Below, one piece after another: positions 35,353 through 46,830 of a DNA stretch of 64,000 nt. The translations under genes and the position numbers were made by a program. Positions within the stretch are counted from its first letter, which is position 1, and the number at the start of each line of letters is the position of its first letter. Below the pieces are notes generated by a model. It was given only the letters and a program-made list of their open reading frames with translations, had not been told where the DNA came from and did no database searches. Source of the stretch: Pegoplata infirma (lineage: Eukaryota > Arthropoda > Insecta > Diptera > Anthomyiidae); contig OY992536.1 of the NCBI GenBank assembly GCA_963921195.1, positions 234,334,023-234,398,022 on the forward strand. Reading direction: 5' to 3'.

Positions 35353-36187
35353 CCCAGGCAGAAAAATACGAACGGGATAGCGCTGGCAAAGTACCTTTTA
35401 CGGTCGCTTGTGTGCTGGGAAAGCATCACAGTTTAGTACTCTCCCAGTGTCCAAAATGATAACCACGGTAAACGGTATGCCGATGCTATTTTAAAGCGCT
35501 TTGAAAGCGCTTTAAAAACAAAAAATATGGTACTATTATAGCACTTTTAGAACAAAAAAATGGGACGTATCTAAATTGTATACATAAGTCCATAAGATAC
35601 AACTTTTTTTGGTGTTTATTTAAATAAAGAAATTTAATAAATTAGGATAAAAAATTTATTGACTCATTTATTAGGATAAAAAAATTTGAACAAACTTTGA
35701 AAAATTTTCAGTTTTCTTTGCGTTTTGGAATAAAAAATTTATAATAAAAGGCTTTTAGGAAAAAATTTGGAAAAGTCCCGAAAAAAGTGGTGTATTGAAC
35801 CGAAACGGGTATGTATCCGGAGTATAAGGGTGATGTATCCGGAGTTTAAGACACTTCCTCACGAAAGAAACAGGTGTTTTTATATAAAAGGTGTCAAGTT
35901 TAAATATGTAGGTCCAGAGACTCTATGTAGGTCATTGTGTATAAGTGACATATCATGAGAACTAACAAAGACCGGCCACTTATCCTGCAGGGCAATAAAA
36001 AATATTCCAATTGTTATGAAAATTTATAAATTTTAATAAAAAATTTATACTTTGAACGGATTTAAATAGAAAAACATTGGCAAAGCGCTTGGAAAGCACT
36101 TTTTCCAATTCATACTACCTTCTACACAAAAATTAAAGTGCTTTGCCGAGACTTTTTCTTTGGAACGGTTGGCAGTTTCTGCCTGGG
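35353..36187. mobile_element. TA-flanked TIR element with CCCAGGCAGAAA ends
   Basis: The left end CCCAGGCAGAAA follows TA (35351-35352), and the right end TTTCTGCCTGGG precedes TA (36188-36189). The 12-bp inverted repeats are perfect over 835 bp. A short inner palindrome (AAAGCGCTTTGAAAGCGCTTT-like) lies at about 35493-35513 and similar AAAGCGCTT pieces lie near 36079. No transposase is seen; a Tc1/mariner-type MITE is likely. Confidence 0.8.
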
Positions 36188-36189
36188 TA

Positions 36190-37300
36190 GTTTTTTGTGT
36201 TTATTTTTTATTTTTTTCCTTTATAAATATAAAGCTCAAAATATTTGTGGCGCGTGTCATAGTAAGATTTTCAACAGCACAAAATAATATTTTATCTAAA
36301 AAAAAAAATAATAATAATTTCACTAACTTCCGCCACTATAAATACTTATATTCTGCAACATGAATTCAAATCCATTAGTTCATAAATGTTTTTTTTTTTT
36401 TAAGAAAATTCCACTTTCATTCATTGGGTTTAGTTTTGTTATCTTTCGCTGTTTTTTTTTTTTGTATCCGTTTTTATCCTTGCACATTAAGTACTTCCAA
36501 ATGTTTCTTGTGGTTTGATAAAAAGAATTTTATTAAATTATATTTGTATTTTAAAGCTTTTTTTGTTGGATTTGTAGAGGAAATAGTTTTTATTTCCCTT
36601 TTTTTAATGTTTAAAATCCTTTTCTTAAAAGGAAAATGTCAAAAAATATATTTTATATTTGTGATTTATTTGAATATCGCGATTAAATGTTTCAGTATTT
36701 GTTTAAACATTTTTTTTCTCGCTCAATCTTAATTTCGGTCGTGTGTAATTTTCTTGTTATTTTATTTTGTTTAGCCTTCATACTGCATTCTATTTCATTT
36801 ATCAATGTGTCAGCCGCAACGATTTATATTAAGTTCATTTTCTTTATTGAGGATTTTTGCTGAAAGTAAAGACTGTCCATGAAATTGTTTGTTTTATTGT
36901 TTTTAAATAACACTGTACAACAATTTAAATTTTTTCAAAAATTAAGGGGTTTTTATGATTGATTCTGGTAAAGGAGACCAAAAAAAAGATACACATATGC
37001 CGGCGTTTTAACAGATCACATTGGCATTTGTTAGAATAGAGACAGAAATTACAGATTTGTGGAGGAGCTAGGGCGTTATGCTGTTTCCAAAAAATATTTT
37101 TCATATTTTCTTCAAAGTTTCTGAACATAGCCTACACCTCAGATGTAAGGAAAACATAGTTTTATATACCGATATGCTGCAAGAACAGGCCAAAGATAGG
37201 AATCTTTAAACGGCTCTAAAATAAAATTCCGATGTGATCTTTCACATCACTATCGTGGTAATGCTTTAAGGCTGATGTCTAATTTTAAAAAAGTTGTAGG
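36190..37300. other. AT-rich stretch with no gene
   Basis: A frame at 36424-36732 is F/L/I-rich, as expected from T-rich DNA, and shows no domain. A block at 37130-37180 is the inverse of 11290-11335. Nothing else is recognisable. Confidence 0.5.
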
Positions 37301-37765
37301 ACGCTACCTCAGTTTGACTATGCAAGCTGACGATAAACAAAAAAGCAAATAAGAATTACTGTTTTCATTTTTTTTTAACAAAAACTTTTGTAACTTTGGT
37401 TTTTAACTTGGATAAAAATTCACCTCTTAGAGAATGTGAAAAATATTCACCAGCTGGTGAATAAAACGAAACATAATTATTTTCATCAATATTTTTTTTT
37501 AATCAATATTTTCAATGAATAATTTGTTTTTATTTCATCAAAAAAAAATTTTGTTTTTAACAAATATATTTTTTTTCTCATCAATATTTCTTCATCAATA
37601 TTTTTTTTCCATAAATATTTTTTTTCAGAAATTTTTTTTTCATAAATATTTATTTTTCGTCAATATTTTTTTTCAGCAATATTTTTTTTATTAAAATTTT
37701 TTTTCATTAATATTTTTTTTTTCATATTTATTTTTATACATATTTAATTCAATCATTTTTATACC
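37301..37765. repeat. CAGCTG palindrome repeat with T-rich tail (third copy)
   Basis: Contains TAACTTGGATAAAAATTCACC, ATTCACCAGCTGGTGAAT (about 37443-37460) and a T-rich tail with CATCAATA and CATAAATA, matching 31613-32130. The upstream AAATAAGAATTACTGTTTTC also resembles 31641-31665. Confidence 0.6.
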
Positions 37766-38245
37766 CTCCACTTACAAGGAAGCTTACACTCCGATTGCTC
37801 TGCAATTTATATATGGGGTATTTCATGTCAAATCGGAAACTTTGAATAATTTTTTTTTTTTAGATTTTCCCAATTTGTTGACAGTTTTTAGTTTCATATT
37901 TTTTTGATGACCCGTTCCAAATATATCGAATTTTAAAAAAATTTTAGTTTTTTCCTTTACTCAAACTTCTTTTACTCATAACTTCTTCAATAATGGTCCA
38001 AATTGTAAATTTTTTTTCAAAATTTTTGTTTTTTGCGTACTTTAAAAAAAATAATCCAAAAAAATTCTTAAAAGTTCTTTAGTATGCGTTTTTTAAAATT
38101 TAAATCTCATTTTTAAAACTGTACGTACTCTTTTTTTTTTAATTTTTTTTTGTATAAAACTTCTATAGATTCTTCAAATTTTTTGCCCAGTAGGATCGTG
38201 TGATAACGATTATTACTATTTTTAAATTTTTTTTTTTAAATTTTA
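37766..38245. other. A/T-rich gap without gene
   Basis: Includes a TATGGGGTATTTCATGTCA end at about 37813, shared with about 12890. No coding frame. Confidence 0.45.
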
Positions 38246-38522
38246 TTGTTATTTTCCAATCTTAAAATCATTTCTACTGCTCCAATGGTGCGTCCAAGGC
38301 CGACCCCCAATTATGTTTACCTCTTAACATTTCTTTGGAACAAACTAATACCCTATCTCCAATTTCTAAGGGGCTCCCACACAAAACGCCATTTTTTAAA
38401 ATTTGCTTCAACCGATCTAACTGCCCTAATAGTGCCCTTAGAGCAACAAAATTTATGATCGACCCATACAGTTTTTTTTTATTTTTTGTAAATTTGTTTT
38501 ATTTAATCAGCTTCTACCGGTC

Positions 38523-38797
38523 CAATGGTGCGTCCGAGAGGGGTCATTAGTGAGACCGACCCCAATTTATTTTTACCCTACAACATTTTTTTAAATATAC
38601 CTACGCCCTATCTCCACTCCCTAAGTAGGCTCCCATACAAAATTAAATTTTTATAAAATTTGCTCCAACTGTTATTTGTATGGGAGCCTACTTAGGGAGT
38701 GGAGATAGGGCGTAGGTATGTTTTAAAAAAATGTTGTAGGGTAAAAATAAATGGGGGTCGGTCTCACTAATGACCCCTCTCGGACGCACCATTGCAC
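38523..38797. mobile_element. 275-bp near-perfect hairpin
   Basis: Begins CAATGGTGCGTCCGAGAGG and ends with its inverse. Arms of about 125 bp surround a loop of about 25 bp (38648-38672). It is GC-richer than its surroundings and almost mismatch-free. Transcripts would fold into a long double-stranded RNA. There is no coding potential. Confidence 0.85.
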
Positions 38798-38854
38798 TAT
38801 GGTTCCAAATCAATTTTTTTTGGCATAAATTCCAAAAATGAAGCAAACACAGAA

Positions 38855-39605
38855 CACATTTTGTACATAAATAGAATGAACTGCTTTCATTGATTACAGT
38901 TCATACCATAAATGAACAAAATCATACTATTTATAAATATTTCAATAACATTTAAATTTCTAAAAATTAAAAAAAAAACAAAGTCAGTTTGAAATAAAAA
39001 ATAATATTTGTCAGAAATTTTTTGGTTTTCTTTTGGTAAAATTAAAATAAATTATACATAAAATTGCAAGTTTAGCCATAAAAAGGTAAGCAAAATGTGC
39101 GAATTCATAAATTATAATATTTCGGCATCTTTTCTAACAAACGTATGTTTTTTTTTCAGAAATTTTCCAATCTGTTATAAATTTGTGTATGAAATATATC
39201 CTGCAAGAAACCATCAAAAAATACCCACAAAATAGAATCCTTCACCTTCCATACTCATCAAATAATTATTAGAAGAAGAATTTATCAAGAAAATGAGCAA
39301 AATTTGTAAGATTTAAGATAAAAATTGTATGCATTAAATATATTTGTAGTCAGAAAAATATTTCCATTAATAAAAGCGCAGATAATCATTCAATACACGC
39401 ATTTTTCTTACTAATTAAGATGGACATTAGTGCAAAAAAATTACGAAAGCAAAAAAAAAAAGCAAATCCAACATGAACTTTTTTATACAATGTATGACCA
39501 AATTCATAAATAGTATGAAAAAAGTTTGGGAAAAAAAAGTCATGTTGGATTCATACTATTTATGAATAAATTTATTCCTAGTATGAATTTTTTTTTTCTG
39601 TGAAG
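38855..39605 (-). mobile_element. CACAGAA-ended TIR element
   Basis: On the minus strand it starts CACAGAAAAAAAAAATTCAT (right side) and ends GTACAAAATGTGTTCTGTG (left side). The interior repeats motifs such as ATAGTATGAA and TTCATACTATTTATGAAT. A second copy at 55534-58739 has the same ends and is broken by two later insertions. It is non-coding. Confidence 0.65.
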
Positions 39606-40171
39606 TTGCTAGTTTTGAATCTGGAATGTTTTTATCTCTTAACGCATCAAAGAGCAGTTTTCAAAAAAAAAAAAAATTAAAAAAAAAATTTTTTGGAAAC
39701 TTTTTTTTTTAATTTTTTTCCAATTTTTTTTTTTTTTTTTGTTTTTTAAATTATCAACAATAATATATTTCTAGTAGTCAGTTAGCTCGGCCGAAGGCAA
39801 AAAAATTATATTTAAAAAAAATTTAAAGGTGTGCCACTCAAAAAACAGAAAATTTTGCCGAAATTTGTGCTAAACTAAAATGGCAATTGTGAGAGTTTGC
39901 CTTAAAATGCAGGCTAGATGTTAATTTTAGTATTAAAAAGACCATCTAGAAAACACTTTCACATTTGAAGACTCATGCAATTTCGTGCCCAAACACAACG
40001 TTTTGTCCACGAAAGATATGGGAAACCCTTTGAAACCCTGGCAGACTGTCAGTATTGCCATCAAATTTTTTTCATTATTCTTTCTTAATGGCTTGGCGCG
40101 TTACCATTGAGAAATTGTATAAGCTTTTGGGAATTTGTTAAATTTTTTTTTTATAATTTCTGCCAAAGAAT
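39606..40171. other. A/T-rich gap without gene
   Basis: Poly-A/poly-T runs at 39660-39740, then unremarkable sequence. No element or gene recognised. Confidence 0.5.
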
Positions 40172-40457
40172 ATGCATTTGGAACCATAGTGCATTGGACC
40201 GGTAGATCTGATTAAATAAAACAAATTTGCAAAAAAAAAAAAAAAAATTTTAGAGCAAATTATTTTTTGCTCTGAAATTTTTATCACAGATGGGTATTGT
40301 ATAGGGGAGCTATTTGCCATCGGAAACTCATTTCGGTCAAATTTAAGTTGGCATATTTTGAATATGGGTTCACGATATAGATTTTATTTTTAATCAATAA
40401 TCATTTTTTATTAAAAATTTTTAAAAACAGATAGAGGAATATAATTAGAATGTCTTA

Positions 40458-40765
40458 AGGTGCGTTCACACGAGAATGAAATCTCGATAGAAAAATCGAA
40501 AATTTGTCACCTCTAACATTCTTAAATATCATCTCTAAAAAAAATAAAGTTTGTTTACGTTATAATTTTTTTATTAAACAAAATACAGACTTCAAATCAA
40601 AAATAATATCAATATAAAATCTGTAACTTTATCAAAAAAGGTAAGAAATAATACGTTTTAGAGGAATTTGGTTTGACACAGTTATTGGAAAAGTCAAATT
40701 CACAGGTACACAGAGTCGTTTTTTGGTCTTTGTCTAGCAGTTTTCTCTCCCGTGTAAACGCGCCT
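40458..40765. mobile_element. Harbinger-like MITE with TTA duplication
   Basis: The left end AGGTGCGTTCACACGAGA and right end TCTCCCGTGTAAACGCGCCT are inverted repeats matching at about 15 of 18 positions. Flanks are TTA at 40455-40457 and TTA at 40766-40768. A 3-bp TTA/TAA duplication is typical of PIF/Harbinger elements. Length is 308 bp and there is no coding capacity. Confidence 0.7.
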
Positions 40766-40768
40766 TTA

Positions 40769-42260
40769 GAATCCTTTACGGATTAATAATATGTAAACAT
40801 AATGAGGTCATCGACCGATATTTCGTTTTGCATTAGAATGACAAATTAATCAGGGTATTCACATCAGATATTTTTGACCCTTGCAACAGTGCAATATTGC
40901 AACTTTTTAAAAAAAAAAATGTTTAAAAAAATTTTTATTTTTCTATTATCTTTTATATCATGCGTCGTTACAAAAAAGATTCGCAATTAATTTTAATAGT
41001 AAAACAATTGCTTTTATTCGCAAAGAAACAAGCAAATAAAGTTGCAATTTTGACATTGCACAATTTTTCAGGACTAAAATTTCTGACGTGAATTCCATTA
41101 TTACATCGTTATTATTTCTAGAAAAATTTTGCTTTGGAAAGAACACCTATTAATACAGCAAAACCTATTAATAAAAAAATCGTTTTTGTTGAAACGCTTT
41201 AATGACCATTTCAAATTTCATGGCTATCGGTCCAGTACTTACTGAATGGATGAAGTGGCTGGAATGGAGGGTATAACAAACATCTTTAACCGCAGCGTCC
41301 GAGTGTTAACTTTAATTAAAAAAAAAAAAACAATTTCCTTTACTATCTTTATGTACTTGTTTGTCCGCACAAATACCCGTATCACTTTCTCTTGGCACAT
41401 GACACACACACACACTCAATTACGTTTGTGCACAAATAAGTCTTCATTTTACACAACATCCTTCATGGTTCACATACGCATTTTTCTCATAACAAAATAA
41501 TTTTTTATTTTTCTGATTTTGGTTAAATTTTTCATTCAATCTACTGTGACTACTATAAAAATGTGTATTTTGGAAATTTACTCCGTTGCTTTTTATTTAC
41601 AAAAAATAAAATAAGTAAAAATTTCTTAAAATAAGAAACAAGTCAATCTGCAGTTGCAATTCATTTTTCACAATTTAATTTGATTCATTCATTTATTTTG
41701 CTATAACTGCCAACACTTTTTTTGAGAATATACCACCGCTTTTCATGTGTTGGTTTTAAGTACAGCTTACCCTCGATATCCACTGTAAATTTTTACTGGA
41801 AATTCGATTTAACACAATTTATCGCGTTGAGAATGTAGTTTTAAATTTCGGCCACAAAAAAACAGATTTAAACCTCAATTAACGCAATCCCAGTCAACTG
41901 CGTATATTGAGAGTTAACTGTATTTGAAACTTTGAAAGTGAACACGCATACACTTTCACTGGTTTCTTCATTGCGAAATTACATTTAATTTAACTGGATT
42001 TCTTATAAAAAAACCAGAATAAAAATGCATTTTTTAACACTTTATACGTGTCAACAAGATTTAGAAAATTTTTTTTTTTTTCGATATTTTTAACTCAAAT
42101 TTATTCTCTAATATAACTACGGATAAATTTACTAAAATTGACAACAACAAATTACTGCTTTTAAGAATAAAAAAAAGTTTTATTTATAGCCAAACAATAG
42201 TTTAATTTATTCAATAGAAAGGTTTTATAAAATTTGTTTTCATCAAATTCTGATTAAGAC
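40769..42260. other. No recognised gene
   Basis: AT-rich sequence with a short (AC)n run at about 41402-41415. Open frames are short and without domains. No clear element boundaries. Confidence 0.5.
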
Positions 42261-42410
42261 AATAATTACAATTGGAGCGGCTTCCCGCAATTGTCCTCAT
42301 AAAAATAGAATTGAATCTAGTTTGGCGGAAAAACGCGGCGGAATTTTGTTTTCATATTAAACGTATTTGAATAGTTGCGGAAAAACGCTTCCGCTCCAAT
42401 TGTGATTATT
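42261..42410. mobile_element. 150-bp hairpin MITE, AATTGGAGCGG arms
   Basis: Left arm ACAATTGGAGCGG...CCGCAA and right arm TTGCGG...CCGCTCCAATTGT are inverted. The interior contains a second short inverted pair around CGGCGG/CCGC. No clear target duplication. Confidence 0.6.
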
Positions 42411-42411
42411 C

Positions 42412-43176
42412 TCTAATTTTTATAAAAAATAAAAATTGTTTTTCTTCGACATTTAAAATATTATATTTTGACTAGGTTTATTCCAGCTCGAGGCAATTAT
42501 TTTCTTTTGTTGCTTAATAATCTTGACAATGGAATCTGACAAATTCCAAAACACAAATTCCGAAACACGATTAAGTCTTGCAAAAATTACCAACACAAAT
42601 AAATTTAAAACAGAAAACTAATTTTCTTTAGTTTTTTTTTTTAGTTTTAATTATGACCTCGAGCTAGAATAAACCTACTCAAAATATAATATTTTAAAGG
42701 TCGAATAAAAACAATTTTTATTTTTTTTATAAAAATTAATCAGAATTTGAACAAAGTGTAATAAATATTAAGTCTTGCAAAAATTTTACTAAGAATCTGA
42801 GACTTTTTCAATATGCTATTAGCAAAAATGTCTCAGAATCTGACACATTTTCAATTAAAATTTAAAACAGAAAAATTATTTTCTTGAAAAGTAAAGAAAA
42901 TAATGACCTCGAACTAGAATAAATCTACTCAAAATATACTCAATATATAATAAGGTCGAATAAAACAATTTTAATTTTTTAATAAAAATTAATCAGAGTT
43001 TGAAAAATTTTTAAGATTTCGACACTTTCTTCTTACAAAAAAATTCTAAGATTCAAAAACATTTTTTCAATAGAAAAATCTAAGATTCTTGGACATTTTT
43101 CCTAGAAAAAATTCTCACATTTCTCTTTTTTTACCCATCATCTTCTCAGGTTTTTTCGAAAAAAACATTATCATTA
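42412..43176. repeat. Inverted AT-rich repeat with satellite scraps
   Basis: Blocks around GGTTTATTCCAGCTCGAGG (42475-42493) and the inverse CCTCGAGCTAGAATAAACC (42657-42675) form an inverted pair; a third diverged copy lies at 42904-42930. The same phrase family occurs at 21067-21085. Eroded 35-bp satellite units (AAGAATCTGAGAC type) lie at 42790-42850 and 43020-43110. Confidence 0.6.
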
Positions 43177-43785
43177 TTTTTATACCCTCCACTTAGTGAT
43201 AGAGGGTATATATAAGTTTGTCATTCCGCTTGTAACTCATCGAAATATCGGTCTGGGACCCCATAAAGTATATATATTTATGATCACCGATCGATTTCAA
43301 GACATTCTAGCGATGTCCGTCTGTCTGTCCGTGGAAATGGTGATCACTGCCAAAATATTACACGGTGGTGACTGAAACTTAACATATTTATTGAAAGTTC
43401 TCCCGAGAAGTTTGGTATAGCATTTGAGCGATATCGGTTCAGCGGTTCAAAAGTTATGAACGAAAATGTAAGCACACCTCAAAAATTTCAGTACATTCAA
43501 CATAACCTAAAAATACAAAATGCTTTAATTCGGCTTCTGGTTGACATATGTGAACATAATTGAACACTAAATGGTATTTTAACAAGTACAAACATATTTT
43601 TTGACAAAAAAGAAAAAAAATCACGGATTTTTTTTTTATCAAAATTTTTTTCGCGGAAATTTTTCAAAAAATTTTTTTTTTCAAAAGTAATTTTCTTTTA
43701 AATAAAGTTTTTTGCAATAATCTTTTTGAAATTTTGGAGGGTATCACTACATTCGGCAAGGCCGAATTTAACTTTTTTACTTGTT
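43177..43785 (-). mobile_element. DINE-1/HINE-like element (inverse of the 9499 copy)
   Basis: Starts TTTTTATACCCTCCACTTAG, contains a short GTCTGTCTGTCC microsatellite (43317-43332), and ends in GGCAAGGCCGAATTTAACTT followed by ACTTGTT. It is closely similar, as reverse complement, to 9499-10322 but with a much shorter microsatellite. The two copies therefore show expansion or contraction of the array. Confidence 0.7.
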
Positions 43786-45208
43786 ATACCCTACACCACA
43801 CTGTGGTACAGGGTATAATGAGTTTGTGCTGATGTTTGTAACTACCCGAAATATTGTTCCTAGACCCACTTTTAAGTATACCGATCGACTTAGAATCACT
43901 TTTTGAGTCGATTTAGCGATGTCCGTCCGTCCGTCCGTCTGTCCGTCCGTCTGTCTGTCCATGTAAACGGTGTAAACACGACACAGGTCGCAATTCTCGA
44001 TCAATTGACTTGAAATTTAAAACATAAGCCTCTTTTGGCCCAAGGACGAAGCCTATTGAAATTGGAAAAAATCGGTCCATATTTAGACCTAGCCCCCATA
44101 CAAAGGTCCTCTTTAGTTTTGGCTCAAATGACTCTAATAGTCGCATTTTAATAGGTATATTTTCAAAATTTGGCAGGAATTAATGTTTTATACACACAAA
44201 TCACCATTCCGAATTTTAAAGAAATCGAACCAGTTCTTCTAGTAGCCCCCATACAAACCACCTTCCCGATTTTCACATAAATCTCTCAATTTTCATGAAA
44301 ATAGAAAATATTTAATTAAAATTCTGTTTGTGTATGTTAAACGCGTACTTTAATAACCTTATCAAATCTAATTATTAGGGATGAGATTTCCATGCAAATG
44401 CATGTTTTTTGTCGATAGTCTAAAAACGATATCGACCAATTATCTTTCCGAATCAAGAAATTTGCGTTAAAATGGCATCGATTTGATTTGCATATTTTTG
44501 CATATTTGGGTGAAAATGCATATTTTTGCATATTTTGGTTTTAAATGCATATTTTGTGCATATTTCAAACTTTTAAGTGCATATTTTTGCATATTTTGGC
44601 ATAAATTAGCAAAAACACAGATTAAAATTTATTTGTTTCAAAAACTATTTTAAATTTTAAAAATTTATTTTGAAAATAATAAAAATTATTTTTTTTTCTT
44701 TTTAATTTTTTTATAGATATTCTTAATTTCTCAAAAACTCTTGCTTATATAAAGTTTTAAATATGACTATTTAACACGGCGTTATTTTTGGCTTTTTAAG
44801 AAGTTTTTCCTATGAAAACAAGATTTTTATTGCACACATTTTATTTTTTAGTGCATATTTTTAGGTTTTTTAGTGCATATTTTGGATTTTTTAGCGCATA
44901 TTTTAAGCGCATATTTTCGATTTTTTAGTGCATGAAAATCTCATCCCTACTAATTATCATCGAACCATTTTGGACTTAGGTCCCATGTGGAAATTTCGCC
45001 CGATATTCAGTTGAAGCGATTTATTGTCAACAAAAAGAAGCCTATTCCACTCAAATTTGATTAGTGATTGCTTTTTACACTTATTAAAGATTTGACAAAA
45101 TATAGATCTAATCAGTCCATGTTTGAACTTGGGACCCATGGTCCGGGAAACTCTGGTGTAGGGTATTCTATGGTCGGTCTTGACCGACTATAATTTTCTT
45201 ACTTGTTT
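43786..45208 (-). mobile_element. Second HINE-like subfamily, interrupted by a hAT MITE
   Basis: Starts ATACCCTACACCACACTGTG with the inverse CACAGTG...GGGTATAA close by, followed by a GTCCGTCC/GTCTGTCC microsatellite (43920-43962). Ends TCGGTCTTGACCGACTATAA...TTACTTGTTTT. It lies directly next to 43177-43785 in the same orientation. A hAT MITE (44376-44949) is inserted within it. Confidence 0.6.
44376..44949. mobile_element. hAT MITE with perfect 8-bp duplication
   Basis: The left end TAGGGATGAGATTTCCATGC and right end GCATGAAAATCTCATCCCTA are inverted repeats. CTAATTAT occurs directly before (44368-44375) and after (44950-44957), a perfect 8-bp duplication as made by hAT transposases. The interior is largely tandem TGCATATTTT repeats. 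It is non-coding. Confidence 0.85.
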
Positions 45209-45380
45209 TTTTATCAATATTGTTTTTTTCTCCAATATTTTTTCCCCTTAATATTTATTTTTCATCAATATTTTTTTTTCATTAATATTTTTTTTTATCA
45301 ATATTTTTTTCATCAGTATTTTTTTCATCAAAATTTTTTTTTATAAATATTTTTATTTATCCATATTTTTTTTTATCAGA
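45209..45380. repeat. T-rich 'TTTTTTCATCAATA' repeats
   Basis: Irregular runs of T with CATCAATA or CATTAATA. Same type as the tails at 31780-32130 and 37480-37760. Confidence 0.75.
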
Positions 45381-45850
45381 CATAAAAAATATATTTTAAT
45401 AATGATTAATTGGATTATATAATTTCAAGAATCACAATAAATTTATTTGATAACATCCACCACAAGAGGAAGGTGTCCCCCAATGTCTCCCACCAAACCC
45501 CCAAACCATTTTCAGTGATCGATTCTAAGACATTCTAACGATGTCCGTCCGTCCGTCCGTCTGTAGAGAACACGATGCAGTCCAAAATAAAAAAACTAGA
45601 CTTCCAAAGTTTGGCACGAATATGTCTTATATTATTAGGCAGGTTAAAATCGGAAATGGCCAAAATCGGACTAAGGGGAAATAAGTTCTCCCTTGGAGAA
45701 TTAAACTAACCTATGAAAAACAGCATTTTTTGCAGGGTTTTTTGTACTTTTGCTAAGCAGATGCAACATTTTTATGTTCAAAATCGTGAGGGGAAGGTGC
45801 TCTCTAACGTCTCCAATCAACCCCCCCAAAAAAAAAAACCGCCCCTGGAT
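45381..45850. other. HINE fragment and a short direct duplication
   Basis: A fragment at about 45510-45600 contains GATCGATTCTAAGACATTC and a short GTCCGTCC run. A roughly 40-bp segment (AGGAAGGTGTCCCCC-like, 45468-45505) recurs at 45793-45832, on either side of the fragment. No gene. Confidence 0.5.
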
Positions 45851-46830
45851 TTTTTTATACCCTCCACTCTAGTGATAGAGGGTATATATAAGTTTGTCAT
45901 TCCGTTTGTAACACATCGAAATATTGGTGTAGGACCTCATAATGTATATATATTCATGATCCTCGATCGATTTTAAGTCGATCTAGCGATGTCCGTCCAT
46001 CCGTCCGTCTGTCCGTCCGTAGAAAACACGCTAACTTTTGAAAGACTTCACACAGGCTACTGAAGTTTGGCATATATTTTGGTTATTTATCTGGTCAGGT
46101 TGGTATTGCAATCCAGCCAAATCGGTCCAGTGGTTCAAAAGTTATGAGCAAAAGAGTAAATTTCGGCAAGGGGTTTTCGCAAATTTACAAGATAAAAAAC
46201 ACGATAACTTTCGAAAAACAACAATGAGACTGCTGAAACGTGGCATGTATCTTTGCCGTTCCTCAGGTCTATTTGGTATTGAATTTCAGCTCAATCGGTC
46301 AAGTGGTTCAAAAGTTATAAGCAAAACTCCGAATTCCAGATTTTGTTCATCTTAAATGCCACGTGGTAAACAAGTTTTAAAAGCATTGGTGGTAACTAAG
46401 CAATGCTTTTCAAACTTGTTTAGGTTTAAATCAATGCTTTTAAAACTTGTTTAGTTTTACAAGCATTGGTAACTTAAAAATTACGCTCGAAAAAAATTTT
46501 ACAGTCGAAAAAAAATTAGTAATTTTTCTTTTTTTACAAAAATTCTTATTTTTTCACAAAAATTACAATATTTTGTGTACATACGTACGTGCATTCACTC
46601 AGAAATATTTTTACAGTAAAAAAAAAACATTACACTCGAAAAAAGTTTTACACTCAAAAAAAATTAGTATTTTTCTTTTAAATGACAAGAAAAGAGTTTT
46701 TTACACAAAATAAAATATTTCTAATCAAAATTGTTAATTTTTTCACGTTAAAATGTACTATCCTTTAAAAAAGGCATTGTGGAGGGTATTCATAGATTCG
46801 GCAAAGTCGAATTTAACTTTTCTACTTGTT
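45851..46830 (-). mobile_element. DINE-1/HINE-like element
   Basis: Starts TTTTATACCCTCCACTCTAG, has a short GTCCGTCCATCC microsatellite (45985-46021), and ends GGAGGGTATTCATAGATTCG...CTACTTGTT. It is related to the inverse of 34133-35293, including the doubled 'GTGGTTCAAAAGTTAT' segment (about 46131 and 46304). Confidence 0.65.

Larger units (their letters stand above)
38470..40260. repeat. Outer inverted repeat enclosing a hairpin and a TIR element
   Basis: The arm at 38470-38530 (AAATTTGTTTTATTTAATCA then CTACCGGTCCAATG) is matched inversely at 40186-40258. The inner boundary continues as GGAACCATAGTGCATTGG at about 40176 and its inverse at 38797-38812. The arms enclose the 38523-38797 hairpin and the 38855-39605 element. 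A diverged direct copy of the hairpin's first half lies at 38275-38400. Confidence 0.7.

Noticed and set aside
36424..36732. 102-codon hydrophobic frame that could suggest a membrane protein
   Set aside because: T-rich DNA yields F and L runs by chance; there is no signal, conserved pattern or gene context.
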